Of a stretch of DNA of 35,434 nucleotides, positions 24,304 through 34,149 are shown piece by piece. The notes under the pieces are model-generated. The model did not search any database. It was not told where the DNA came from and worked only from the letters and a program-made list of their open reading frames with translations. The DNA is from an uncultured Adlercreutzia sp. (GTDB taxonomy: Bacteria; Actinomycetota; Coriobacteriia; Coriobacteriales; Eggerthellaceae), in the NCBI GenBank assembly GCA_947426355.1, contig CANEDU010000008.1, positions 1 through 35,434 on the forward strand, given 5' to 3'. Numbering within the stretch: the stretch's first letter is position 1; each line of letters opens with the position of its first letter. A program made the position numbers and the translations under genes.

Positions 24304-26043
24304 CTACCACCCCTTTCCGGCGAGGGGAGAGTGCGTGCGACGTCGACAATAGCCTTCCAGCTGATCTTTCGTAAGCACGGTAGAAGTCTTCTTCTTGACG
24401 TCGACCACCGTCACCCGGTCGGTGCACGAGTAGCAAGGGTCCATCGACCCCACGATGATGGCCGCATCGGCCACCGTGTTGCCACGGAACATATAGCGCA
24501 GGATAGGCCAATTGGAATAGGTGGCCGCCTTGGCGCGCCAACGGTAGCACTTCTGGTTGTCGCCCACCATGGCCCAGTGCATGTCCTCCCCGCGCGGCGC
24601 CTCGGTGTAGCCCATGGCGAACTTGTGCGGCGTGTACTGCCAGTCCTCCGTCTGGATGGGACCTTCCGGCGCACCGTCGAGCAACTGCTCGATCATCGTG
24701 AGGGAGTCCATGAACTCTTCGACGCGCACAAGGGTGCGGCTCTGCACATCGCAGCCGTCGTGGCTGCGCGCGGACAGGCCCACGAGGAACTTGTAGCCGT
24801 CGAAGGGGTGGTCGAAGCGGACGTCGCGGGCGATGCCGCTGCCGCGGACGCACGGCCCCACAGGGCTGTAATCGCGGGCCACGGCGGGATCGAGGCGGCC
24901 GATACCAGCTGTGCGCGACTCGAAATTGGCCGTGGACACAAGCATGTCCACGAGCGCTTCCACCTCGTTGCGCAGCTCCCGCACATACTTGATAGTGGCA
25001 AGCTTCTGCTCGTCTAAAATGTCGCGGCGCACGCCGCCAATGAGGTTTAAACCATAGGTCTTGCGGGCGCCCGTGAGCAACACCGCCAAATCCATAGCCT
25101 TCTCGCGAACGCGGAAGAAGTGCTGGAATCCCGTGTCAAAGCCGCAATAGTGGCACACCAGACCCAGATTAAGCAGATGAGAGTGCAGACGCTCCACCTC
25201 GAGCAGGATGGCTCGAATATACTGTCCGCGCACGGGCACCTCGATACCCTGGGCGTTCTCCACGGCCTCGGCGTAAGCCACCGAGTGGGCGTTGCCGCAG
25301 ATGCCGCAGATGCGGTCCGCCAAAAACGTCACGGCGTCGTAGTTCAGGCGGCTCTCGGCCACCTTCTCCATACCGCGGTGCACGTAGAACAAACGATAGT
25401 CAGCGTCGATAATATCCTCTCCCTCCACGAACAGGCGGAAGTGCCCGGGCTCGTCGGAGGTGATGTGCAAAGGCCCCATAGGTACCTCGGTTGTCTCCTC
25501 GGCGTTGCCCTCGTAGAGGAATGAGTAGTTCTCCACGTCGGTCACGGGGGCCGGACGCTTGCGGTAATCCATGGAATCCTTGCGCAGCGGGTAAAGGTTA
25601 TCCGGCCAATCGTCCGGAAGCACCAACCGGCGCTCGTCGGGAAGACCGATAGCACGCAGGCCGAACATATCGAAGGCCTCTCGCTCGCTCCACACACAGG
25701 CGGGAACGCGAGGCGTCACCGACGGGTACTCCATGGTATCGGGATCAATCTCGGCCCGCACTACCACAAAGCCGGGATCGCTCTCCTCCATGGAAAGCAG
25801 GTAGTACAAGGCATAGCAGCCGCACAGAGGCCGCTCGTCGTTGGCCACCATGTTGGGCAACCAGCCTCCGCGGCCGTAGTAGAGGAATTCCACTACATCG
25901 GGCAACATGTCGGTTGGCACGGTGATGGTCACCTGGTCGGCGGCCTGCCATGTCGCATCGAGCACCGCGCCGGGGAAGGTGTCCCTCACAGCCTGGACGT
26001 GAGTCTCGCCCACGCGCAGAGCCGCTTGCTTTTTAGTCGTCAT
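24304..26043 (-). CDS. hycE: Group 4 [NiFe]-hydrogenase large subunit (HycE/HyfG)
   Basis: NuoC-like N-domain fused to large subunit; ADRICGICGNAHS and DPCYSCTDR|VTVVDVKKK with a protease-cleavable C-terminal tail. Confidence 0.96.
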   Translation of the reverse strand: MTTKKQAALRVGETHVQAVRDTFPGAVLDATWQAADQVTITVPTDMLPDVVEFLYYGRGGWLPNMVANDERPLCGCYALYYLLSMEESDPGFVVVRAEIDPDTMEYPSVTPRVPACVWSEREAFDMFGLRAIGLPDERRLVLPDDWPDNLYPLRKDSMDYRKRPAPVTDVENYSFLYEGNAEETTEVPMGPLHITSDEPGHFRLFVEGEDIIDADYRLFYVHRGMEKVAESRLNYDAVTFLADRICGICGNAHSVAYAEAVENAQGIEVPVRGQYIRAILLEVERLHSHLLNLGLVCHYCGFDTGFQHFFRVREKAMDLAVLLTGARKTYGLNLIGGVRRDILDEQKLATIKYVRELRNEVEALVDMLVSTANFESRTAGIGRLDPAVARDYSPVGPCVRGSGIARDVRFDHPFDGYKFLVGLSARSHDGCDVQSRTLVRVEEFMDSLTMIEQLLDGAPEGPIQTEDWQYTPHKFAMGYTEAPRGEDMHWAMVGDNQKCYRWRAKAATYSNWPILRYMFRGNTVADAAIIVGSMDPCYSCTDRVTVVDVKKKTSTVLTKDQLEGYCRRRTHSPLAGKGW

Positions 26044-27620
26044 TACTCGAACACCTCCTCGGGAGCCTCATCGACGGCCAGGGTCGCCAAGGCATCTTCG
26101 AACAAGCTGTCGTTTACGGGGTTTTCGTCCTCGTAGGACAGCACGATAGCGCTGGCCTCCTCGATGGAGCCGGCCAGAGGCCCGGGCAGCGCCACACCGA
26201 GCAGCACCACCAAAGCCAGGAGCACCGCCTCAGGCACCAAGGCCAGCACCGGCACGTCGCCGCGCGTAACGCCCTCAGGAGCGCGTCCCAGCGCCGAGCC
26301 GGTAATCATGCGCACGAGCGCCATGATGACCACCACCAGCGCCACGAGCACAAGCGCCACGGCCCACCAGACCTCCGCAGCCACGCCGGCGAGAATCATG
26401 AACATCTCGCTAACGAACATGGCGAAGGGCGGAAAGCCCGCCAGGGCCAAACACCCGGCGGCGAACAGCACGCCGGTCACCGGTGCCACGGAGATGATGC
26501 CCGAGATCTTCGAGAGGTCGCGGGTGTGGTACTTCATCATCACGTTGCCGGACAGGCAGAACATGAGGGCCTTGGTAAGGCCATGGGCCACGCAGTGCAC
26601 AAGACCGGCGATGATGCCCAAAGGACCGCCGATGCCGAAGCACACGGCGATGAGTCCCACGTTTTCGCAGGAGCTGTAGGCCAGCTTGCGCTTGAGGTCG
26701 TTTTGCTTGTACACCTCGAAGGCCGCATAGCATACCGACAGCACGCCCAGAATCATCATGACCGTCTGAGGAAACTCGTCTCCCACATTAGCTGCCGCCA
26801 GGATGAAGAAGCGCAGCACAATGAGGATGGCGCACTTCAAAAGCACACCGGAGAGCAGGGCCGACACGGGGCTGGGGGCCTCGGAGTGAGCATCGGGCAG
26901 CCAGGTGTGCATGGGAAACAGGCCCGCCTTGGTGCCAAATCCGATGGCCGCAAACACAAACGCGATCATCATGAGCGAGTGGTCCATAAAGGGCGCGTTG
27001 GGCAGGATAGCCGTCCAGAACACCGCCTGATGCGGGTCGGCCATGATGTCGGCAGCGTTCGCATAGACGAGCAGTGTGCCGAACAGGCCAAAGGCCACAC
27101 CGGCTGTGCAGACGATAACGTACTTCCAGGCCGCTTCGAGCGCGAGCTTCGTACGGTAGACGCCGACGAGAAACACCGTCGAAAGGGTCGTCGCCTCCAC
27201 CGACACCCACATCATGATGATGTTGTTAGAGGTGACAGCGAGAACCATCGAAAACACGAACAGGCTAAAGAACGCATAGTACTGCTTCACCTGCGAGGGC
27301 CCGAGCTTTCCGTCGGCCACATCGTGGGCCACGTAGGGCAGCGAGTAGATACCCGTGCAGGGCGCAATGACGGCGATAAGGCCGAGGAACAGCGCGCCTA
27401 AACCATCGAGGTGGAACCACTCCCCCAAAGCGAAGATGTCATTGCCCATGAAGGCAGACACCACCAACGTGAGCCCCGATGCCGCCACGCCAGCCAGCGA
27501 GAGCACGTGGATGGCCTCGAAGACACCGCGCGGAGTCGATTTCGCTGGCAGCACCGCAATGAGCAGCGCCGCCGCCACCGGGCAGCCCATAAGAATCAAA
27601 AGCAACAGTGAGTAATCCAT
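26043..27620 (-). CDS. hyfF: Proton-translocating antiporter-like membrane subunit (HyfF-like)
   Basis: NuoM/N-like core: MMWVSVEATTLSTVFLVGVY, GTKAGLFPMHTWLPDAHSEAPSPVSALLSGVLLK, AYSSCENVGLI. Confidence 0.9.
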   Translation of the reverse strand: MDYSLLLLILMGCPVAAALLIAVLPAKSTPRGVFEAIHVLSLAGVAASGLTLVVSAFMGNDIFALGEWFHLDGLGALFLGLIAVIAPCTGIYSLPYVAHDVADGKLGPSQVKQYYAFFSLFVFSMVLAVTSNNIIMMWVSVEATTLSTVFLVGVYRTKLALEAAWKYVIVCTAGVAFGLFGTLLVYANAADIMADPHQAVFWTAILPNAPFMDHSLMMIAFVFAAIGFGTKAGLFPMHTWLPDAHSEAPSPVSALLSGVLLKCAILIVLRFFILAAANVGDEFPQTVMMILGVLSVCYAAFEVYKQNDLKRKLAYSSCENVGLIAVCFGIGGPLGIIAGLVHCVAHGLTKALMFCLSGNVMMKYHTRDLSKISGIISVAPVTGVLFAAGCLALAGFPPFAMFVSEMFMILAGVAAEVWWAVALVLVALVVVIMALVRMITGSALGRAPEGVTRGDVPVLALVPEAVLLALVVLLGVALPGPLAGSIEEASAIVLSYEDENPVNDSLFEDALATLAVDEAPEEVFE

Positions 27621-27623
27621 GGC

Positions 27624-28289
27624 TTATCCCTTCAGCTCGCAGAGGTCGTCGGCGTCAAGGGTGTGAGCGTAGTGCGCCATGCGCCACACGAGCACCGCCA
27701 GGATGATCACCGCAAAGATAGCATCGGTCGCAACGCCGATTTCCACCAGCTCCGGCGCCTGGGGCGCCAGAAGCGCCAAGGTCACATGGGAGCCGTTCTC
27801 CATCAGGCAGTACCCGAAGATCTGCTTGAAGATGGAGCGCTGGATGACAATGCAGGTGAGCCCGATGAAGAAGTGCGCGAGCGACACAGCCAGCGTGGGC
27901 TTGACAGCGGCAGCCGTGGGCAGATCGATGCCGGAGACGGCCACAAAACAGACAAACACTTCCACGGCCACAAGTGCCACAGACTTCATGGGATTGAGCT
28001 TCGGCGGCAAATCCGCCTGAGCGTCGTCGCCGATCTTCTTCAACGTGAACAGCAAGATGGCGGGCACGAGCACCACCTTAGTGGCGAAGGCCGTGGCCGA
28101 CCAGGTGAACAGCTCCGTCGAACCGGTGACCGCACCCAGCGAAGCGAGCACGCCCACGAGCACCAACGACTGCAGCGAGTACAGGATGGCCGACGCGCGC
28201 CCGGTACGGGCGAGCACGACCATCATCGAGGTGATGATGAGACATGCCCCGAGCACATTGACTAATGGGTAACTGAACATATCCACCAC
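27624..28289 (-). CDS. hyfE: Hydrogenase-4 component E
   Basis: Seven-TM-type small subunit FSYPLVNVLGACLIITSMMVVLARTGRASAILYSLQSLVLVGV; operon position. Confidence 0.85.
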   Translation of the reverse strand: MVDMFSYPLVNVLGACLIITSMMVVLARTGRASAILYSLQSLVLVGVLASLGAVTGSTELFTWSATAFATKVVLVPAILLFTLKKIGDDAQADLPPKLNPMKSVALVAVEVFVCFVAVSGIDLPTAAAVKPTLAVSLAHFFIGLTCIVIQRSIFKQIFGYCLMENGSHVTLALLAPQAPELVEIGVATDAIFAVIILAVLVWRMAHYAHTLDADDLCELKG

Positions 28290-29216
28290 CTAAATTCCAA
28301 TGACGAGGAACACGAGGGAAAGCGAGGCGATTCCCACGACGAACCAGGTGTAACGACCGAGGAACTTGTAACGCACGCGCATGACCGCGTTCTCGATCAC
28401 CGAGGCGATGAGGAACACGACGAGCACCTTGCCCAAGTAGACCGCCAATCCGATCAAAAGCTCGAGGGGGGCTGCAGTGGCAGCCGCACCGAAGGGCACG
28501 AAGATGGCCACGAACAAGCTCGCCACCACGAGCTGCTTGAGCGAGACGCCCAGCTTCATCATGGCCAGCGACGGGCCGGAGTAGGCGGCCAGAGGGCCTT
28601 CCTGAATCTCCTGCTCGGCCTCGGCCAAGTCGAAAGGCAGCTTGCCCATCTCGATGTAGCAGGCCATGGCACAGGCCACGCCGGCCACGACCACCGCCAC
28701 GAAGGGATAGGCGGACAAATTGGCCACCGATAGGGCCATGACTCCCACATTGGTGGAACCTGCAGCCACGGCCATAACGAAGAGCACCAGAATGAGCGAG
28801 GGCTCAACCAAGACGCCCACGAGCAGCTCGCGCACGCCGCCGATGGCGGTGTAGGAGCCGGCCGAGTCGATAGCGGCCAGAGCAAACATGAAGCGAGGCA
28901 GGGCCATAAGGTACAAGACGGTGATGATGTCGCCGAGAATCGGAACCGGGCAGGCCTGCATCACGAGCGGAAGGCCCGCGGCAAGAAGAATGAACGACCC
29001 CAGGAAAATCGGCGGAGCGAGACGGGAGACAATGCTGCTGCCGCCCTCTTTCACTTCGCACCGCTTCCACAGCTTCGCCAGGTCGTAGTAATCCTGGAAG
29101 ATGCTCGTACCCGTTCGCGCGTGCATCTTCGCACGGATCTTGCGGGTGATGCCGGAAAGGAGCGGGGCGATTGCGACCAGAAGGATGGCCTGGAGTATCG
29201 CGATAATGATAGTCAT
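28290..29216 (-). CDS. hyfC: NuoH-like membrane subunit (HycD/HyfC)
   Basis: PLLSGITRKIRAKMHARTGTSIFQDYYDLAKLWKRCEV, KLPFDLAEAEQEIQEGPLAAYSG. Confidence 0.94.
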   Translation of the reverse strand: MTIIIAILQAILLVAIAPLLSGITRKIRAKMHARTGTSIFQDYYDLAKLWKRCEVKEGGSSIVSRLAPPIFLGSFILLAAGLPLVMQACPVPILGDIITVLYLMALPRFMFALAAIDSAGSYTAIGGVRELLVGVLVEPSLILVLFVMAVAAGSTNVGVMALSVANLSAYPFVAVVVAGVACAMACYIEMGKLPFDLAEAEQEIQEGPLAAYSGPSLAMMKLGVSLKQLVVASLFVAIFVPFGAAATAAPLELLIGLAVYLGKVLVVFLIASVIENAVMRVRYKFLGRYTWFVVGIASLSLVFLVIGI

Positions 29217-29225
29217 GGCATCCTC

Positions 29226-31316
29226 CTAACGTACCAAGATGATGAGCGCGAGGAAGAACACCAACGCGCCGACGATGTAGACGATATAAGTGCGGAAGTC
29301 TCCGCCCTCCATGCGCCCGAACCAGGCGCCCAGATCGCTCACGACAGAGAGCACCGAGTTTGAAAGCGCCGGAGCATGCTGCTCGGCCGGAGCGATGCCG
29401 ACAGTGCGATCGCGGTCGTAGCGCGAGATGGGCGCATCGGGCTTCGCGGGCGCAGCGGGAGCCTTCTCCCCTTCGGGCTCAAGGGCACGGCCAAGCAGGC
29501 GGGAGAGAGCCTCGCCGGCTCGGTTCACGCCAGAGCGAATGGCATAGAGCGGACCCATGAAGGTCTTGACGTTCGCTCCTACGGTAGAGGCGAGCGTCTC
29601 CATGGAGAGGTCTGCCTGATAGCCGCAGGCCCACGTGTCCGGATCGCTCTTCACGCCGGCCTTTTGGTTGGCGGCGTTGCGCGCCAAGGCGCACAGGGCG
29701 ATAACGACAGCCATGAGCACGGCCATGATAAGCGGCGAGACCACCGAAACCGTATCCAGGGACACAAGCGTTACTCCCTCGACCACGGGCAGAGCCGCCG
29801 TTGCGAGCATCGAGCCCGCGATGGAGCTGACCACGGGAGCCACCCAGGCGGCCCCGAGCCCCAGTGCGATGCAGGCTACCGTGAGAATGACCATGGCAGC
29901 CTTCATGGGGGCGGGCACCTCGTGGGCGCGCTCGGCCGCCTCGGAGCGGGGCCGGGCAAGGAACGTCACGCCGAACGCCTTCACGAAGCAGGTGACGGCC
30001 AAGGCGCCGGTGATGGCGAGAGCCACCACGGCGAAGGCAAAGACGATGCGCATGAAGATGTCACCGTCCATAGCTGCACCGATGAGGCCCTGGTAGGTGA
30101 ACCACTCGGACACAAATCCGTTGAGCGGAGGTATGGCCGAAATGGCCAGCGAGCCGATAAGGAAGCACACGGCCGTGACGGGCATCGCCTTCGCCAGACC
30201 GCCAAGCACTTCCATGTTGCGGGTACCCGTGGCGTGCAGCACGCTGCCGGCGCCGAGGAAGAGCAGGCCCTTGAACATGGCGTGGTTCACCAGATGGTAA
30301 AGCCCGGCCAGAAGCCCGATGGCGGCGAGCCAGGGCAGACCAGCGGCCCAGCCGTAGATGCCCACGCCCACGCCGAGCAGGATGATGCCGATGTTCTCGA
30401 CGGAATGGTAGGCCAGAAGGCTCTTAAGGTCGTGCTCGCCCAAGGCGTAGACCACGCCGAGCACCGAGGAGACGGCGCCGATGATGATGACGAGCACACC
30501 CCAGCCGATCTCGCCGCCCGCCGCGCCGAGCAGATCGAAGCACACTTTGCAGATGCCGAAGATGCCAATCTTAATCATGCCGCCGGACATGAGCGCACTC
30601 ACATTGGAGGGCGCCGCCGGATGGGCTTGGGGCAGCCAGGAGTGGAAGGGCACCATGCCCGCCTTCGCGCCGAAGCCGAAGAAGGCCAGCACGAAAGCCA
30701 GCGTGGCGATACCGGGCGCGAACGCATGGGTACGGAAGGCCTCGAACTCCAACGAGCCGGTGGCCGAGGCCATGGCGAAGAAGGACAGGGCGATCATCAG
30801 AAAGCCGATATGGGCCATGATGAGGTACAGGAAGCCGCCCTTTAAGGACTTCTCCGTCTGGTCGATGATGACGAGCACGTAGGACGTGAGCGACATCAGC
30901 TCGAAGAACACGAGGAACCAAAACGCGTTATCGGCGAGGATGACGAGATTCATCGAGGCGATGAACAGGTTCATGAAAAACCCAATGACGCCGATGCCCG
31001 TCTCGTAGTACTCGTCGAAATAGGAAAGCCCGTAGAGCCACGCTACAAAGGCCAACGCGGCAATGACAGCGATGAGGAGTCCCGCCAGCGGATTCAAGAG
31101 CAGCGTGAAGTTCGTGAACGGCATGGGACCGGCCCAACTGACATAGGTGGCCGCCTGGAAGAGCGCGCCGAGGCCGCCGATAAAGCTCAAGGCCGCCGCT
31201 CCCATGCCGCCGACACAGGCGATGGTCTTGGAGGCAGCATGGGCCTTCGACGTCACCAACGACAACACGCCGGCGACGCAGGAGAACCCGAGGGAAAGAA
31301 GTATCAGTTCTAACAT
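29226..31316 (-). CDS. hyfB: NuoL-like membrane subunit (HyfB-like)
   Basis: FGFGAKAGMVPFHSWLPQAHPAAPSNVSALMSGGMIK, AYHSVENIGIILLG, WACGYQ...; Ala/Pro-rich insertion before final TM. Confidence 0.93.
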   Translation of the reverse strand: MLELILLSLGFSCVAGVLSLVTSKAHAASKTIACVGGMGAAALSFIGGLGALFQAATYVSWAGPMPFTNFTLLLNPLAGLLIAVIAALAFVAWLYGLSYFDEYYETGIGVIGFFMNLFIASMNLVILADNAFWFLVFFELMSLTSYVLVIIDQTEKSLKGGFLYLIMAHIGFLMIALSFFAMASATGSLEFEAFRTHAFAPGIATLAFVLAFFGFGAKAGMVPFHSWLPQAHPAAPSNVSALMSGGMIKIGIFGICKVCFDLLGAAGGEIGWGVLVIIIGAVSSVLGVVYALGEHDLKSLLAYHSVENIGIILLGVGVGIYGWAAGLPWLAAIGLLAGLYHLVNHAMFKGLLFLGAGSVLHATGTRNMEVLGGLAKAMPVTAVCFLIGSLAISAIPPLNGFVSEWFTYQGLIGAAMDGDIFMRIVFAFAVVALAITGALAVTCFVKAFGVTFLARPRSEAAERAHEVPAPMKAAMVILTVACIALGLGAAWVAPVVSSIAGSMLATAALPVVEGVTLVSLDTVSVVSPLIMAVLMAVVIALCALARNAANQKAGVKSDPDTWACGYQADLSMETLASTVGANVKTFMGPLYAIRSGVNRAGEALSRLLGRALEPEGEKAPAAPAKPDAPISRYDRDRTVGIAPAEQHAPALSNSVLSVVSDLGAWFGRMEGGDFRTYIVYIVGALVFFLALIILVR

Positions 31317-31910
31317 TTAGGCCTCCTTCAAGTTCGTCGATCGGCCCATCATGATCTGGTTGGCCGCAACAGCGGCGCGCATTTTGTCCTTGCGGATACC
31401 CGTCAGCGTCGTGGCATCGCGCACGTAAAGCGCCTTGGTCGGACAGGCCTCGACGCAATGGGGCTCCTCGTCGGGGCCCAAGGTGGAGCACAGGTCGCAC
31501 TTGACGGCGCAGGTGTAGACGCCGATGCTCCACGCCAACAGGGGCGAGGTGCCCCGCGGCTGAGTGGGAGTGGGATAGGAGATGCCGGCAACGCCCGCCG
31601 TGGACGTGCCCGCAGGATGAATGGCGCCGAAGGGGCACACCACCGCGCACATCTTGCAGCCTATGCAGGTCTGCTCGTTGACGATGATGGCCTCATCCGT
31701 GCGCTTAATCGCATCCACGGGACAGACCGCCAAACACGGCGCCCCCTCGCACTGATGGCAGGTGACAGCAGCCGTCACCTGCGGTGTGAACGTCAGTGCG
31801 AGACGGGGCTCCGCCTGCAGCCCGGCCACACGGTGGCCGTGGCTGCAGGCGGCGAGGCACGTGCCGCATCCGATGCACCTATCCGGCTCTATGGCGATGA
31901 AAGTGTTCAT
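31317..31910 (-). CDS. 4Fe-4S electron-transfer protein (HycB/HydN-like)
   Basis: CIGCGTCLAACSHGH, CHQCEGAPCLAVCPVDAI, CIGCKMCAVVCPFGAI, CDLCSTLGPDEEPHCVEACPTKAL. Confidence 0.93.
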   Translation of the reverse strand: MNTFIAIEPDRCIGCGTCLAACSHGHRVAGLQAEPRLALTFTPQVTAAVTCHQCEGAPCLAVCPVDAIKRTDEAIIVNEQTCIGCKMCAVVCPFGAIHPAGTSTAGVAGISYPTPTQPRGTSPLLAWSIGVYTCAVKCDLCSTLGPDEEPHCVEACPTKALYVRDATTLTGIRKDKMRAAVAANQIMMGRSTNLKEA

Positions 31911-31949
31911 CAGAGTCCTTTCGGAATGAGTGCGGAAGCAGGTGTTCCC

Positions 31950-34130
31950 CTATTGGGCCTCGGATGCCGGCGCCACGTTCTGAGGCGCAGCCTCGGCGAC
32001 CAAGCGGTCTTTGAGCGTCGTGTAGAGAGACTGCATGTGGCGCTCGGCCCAGACCTGGTCATCGATGCAATGCACCTCGCAAGCGGAGTACTTGTCCTCG
32101 GGCGTACCGGACAGCGGGTCGGTCACGTGCATGGTCAAGTCGTTGCACTTGCCGATCCACCACTGGTAGGTCATATAGACGGCGCCCTTATTGATGCGCT
32201 CGTCCAGACAAGCGCGCGTGATGACCTTGCCGCGGCGAGAGCTCACCCAAACGAGATCCTCGTCTTTGATGGTGCGGGCGGCGGCATCGGCGGGATTGAT
32301 ATGCACGTAGCCCGGCTCGTCAGCCAGCATCGAGAGCACCTTGCAGTTGCCGGTCATCGAGCGGCAGGAGTAGTGCCCCACCTCGCGCACCGTGCACAGC
32401 ACGAGCGGATAGGCGTCATCGGGCATCTCCGTGGGCTCGACGAAATCGTGGGCCATGAGGATGGCCTTCTTGTCGGCCGTGTTGAACTGACCGTCCTTGT
32501 AAAGAGTCGGGGTGCCCGGGCAATCGAGCGTCGGAATCGGCCACTGGGCATGGCCCACGCCGTCCATCTTCTCGTAGGTGGCTCCGTAGAAGCTCGGGCA
32601 CAGCGAGCGCATCTCGTCCCAAATCTCTTTGGTGTTCTCGTAGTGCATCGGATAGCCCATACGGGTGGAAAGCTCGCTGAAGATCTGCCAGTCGTGCTTG
32701 CACTCGCCCTTAGGAGGCACGGCGGCCGTGAAGCGCTGGAAGGTACGGTCGGAAGCGGAGAACACGCCGTCGTGCTCGCCCCAAGACGTGCCCGGGAACA
32801 CCACGTCGGCCAGCGCCGTCGTCTGGGTCATGAAGATGTCCTGGCTGATGAGCAGCTCAAGGTTCTCCAAGGTCTCCTTCATGTCAGCGGAGTCGGGCTC
32901 GGTCTGCAGAGGGTCCTCGCCGAAATTGTAGAAGGCCTTGATCTTGCCCTCTTTCACGCCGTGAGGCAGGTCGGTCAGCTTGAAGCCGGGGTTGGCCGGC
33001 AGCTTGCCTTCGGGCAGGCCCCAGGCCTTCTCGAACTTGGCGCGAGCCTCCGGGTTTTCCACTTTCTGGTAGCCAGGAAGCAGGCTCGGCCACATGCCCA
33101 TGTCGCAGGAGCCCTGAACGTTGTTCTGACCGCGCACCGGGGCAAGACCGGCGTTGTCGCGGCCAATCTGGTTGGAAATGCAGGCGATGGCGGCGATGGT
33201 GTGCACCGTTTTGACGCCCTGGCGCTGCTGGGTGACGCCCATGCCCCAACCGATGATGGAGTTGGGAGCCGTGGCGTACATGCGGGCGGCCTTGCGGATA
33301 TCGTCGGGGTCGCAGCCGCAGATATCGGCGACCGATTCCGGCGTGTAGTTCTTGATGGTCTCCCACCATTCATCAAAGCCGTTGGTGTGGGCGTCGATGA
33401 AGGCCTTGTCGTGAAGGTTCTCGGACACGATAACGTTGGCAAACGCGTTCATGAAGGCGAGGTTGCAGCCGTTCTTGATCTGGATGTACAAATCCGCGAT
33501 GCGCGCCGTCTCGATGGAACGCGGGTCCACGACGATAATCTTGGCACCCTTCTCCTTGGCCTTCACGATGCGACGGGCCACAATGGGATGCGACGCTGAG
33601 GGATTATAGCCAAACAGCATGATCAGATCGGCGTTCTCCATGTTCGGAATGGAGACAGACATAGCGCCCGATCCCACCGTATCCATAAGGCCGATGACCG
33701 AAGGGCCGTGGCAGGTGCGAGCGCAGTTGTCGATGTTGTTGGTGCCCACACAGGCACGAGTGAACTTTTGCATGACGTAGTTGGCCTCGTTGCCCGGACC
33801 GCGGGAGGATCCGGTGAGCATGATGGCATCAGGGCCGTACTTCTCCTTGATGGCCGTGAGCTTTTTCGCCGTGAAGTCCAGCGCCTCGTCCCACGTGACG
33901 CGCTCCAGCTCGCCGCCCTTTTCGCGGCGAATCATGGGGTGCAAGATGCGCGGCGTGAGAATCTTGGTGTCGTTGATGAAATCGAAGCCCGACAGGCCCT
34001 TCAGGCACAGCTCTCCCTCGTTGGTCACGCCATCGAGACCCTCGGCGCCGATGACCATGCCGTCGTCCACGATGAGATTGAGCTTGCAACCGGCACCGCA
34101 GTACGGGCAGACAGCCATGTGCTTTTCCAT
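31950..34130 (-). CDS. fdhF: Formate dehydrogenase H alpha subunit, Cys-containing FdhF-type
   Basis: CPYCGAGCKLNLIV ... GELCLKGL 4Fe-4S site; NNIDNCARTCHGPSVIGLMDTVGSGAMS with Cys at the position used by Sec in E. coli FdhF. Confidence 0.93.
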   Translation of the reverse strand: MEKHMAVCPYCGAGCKLNLIVDDGMVIGAEGLDGVTNEGELCLKGLSGFDFINDTKILTPRILHPMIRREKGGELERVTWDEALDFTAKKLTAIKEKYGPDAIMLTGSSRGPGNEANYVMQKFTRACVGTNNIDNCARTCHGPSVIGLMDTVGSGAMSVSIPNMENADLIMLFGYNPSASHPIVARRIVKAKEKGAKIIVVDPRSIETARIADLYIQIKNGCNLAFMNAFANVIVSENLHDKAFIDAHTNGFDEWWETIKNYTPESVADICGCDPDDIRKAARMYATAPNSIIGWGMGVTQQRQGVKTVHTIAAIACISNQIGRDNAGLAPVRGQNNVQGSCDMGMWPSLLPGYQKVENPEARAKFEKAWGLPEGKLPANPGFKLTDLPHGVKEGKIKAFYNFGEDPLQTEPDSADMKETLENLELLISQDIFMTQTTALADVVFPGTSWGEHDGVFSASDRTFQRFTAAVPPKGECKHDWQIFSELSTRMGYPMHYENTKEIWDEMRSLCPSFYGATYEKMDGVGHAQWPIPTLDCPGTPTLYKDGQFNTADKKAILMAHDFVEPTEMPDDAYPLVLCTVREVGHYSCRSMTGNCKVLSMLADEPGYVHINPADAAARTIKDEDLVWVSSRRGKVITRACLDERINKGAVYMTYQWWIGKCNDLTMHVTDPLSGTPEDKYSACEVHCIDDQVWAERHMQSLYTTLKDRLVAEAAPQNVAPASEAQ

Positions 34131-34149
34131 AGTGCAATTCCTCCCTAGG

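Noticed and set aside
29376-30845. 489-aa + strand ORF
   Set aside because: Antisense to hyfB; His/Gly/Asp-rich artefact.
31458-33599. 713-aa + strand ORF
   Set aside because: Antisense to fdhF and the Fe-S gene; no domain.
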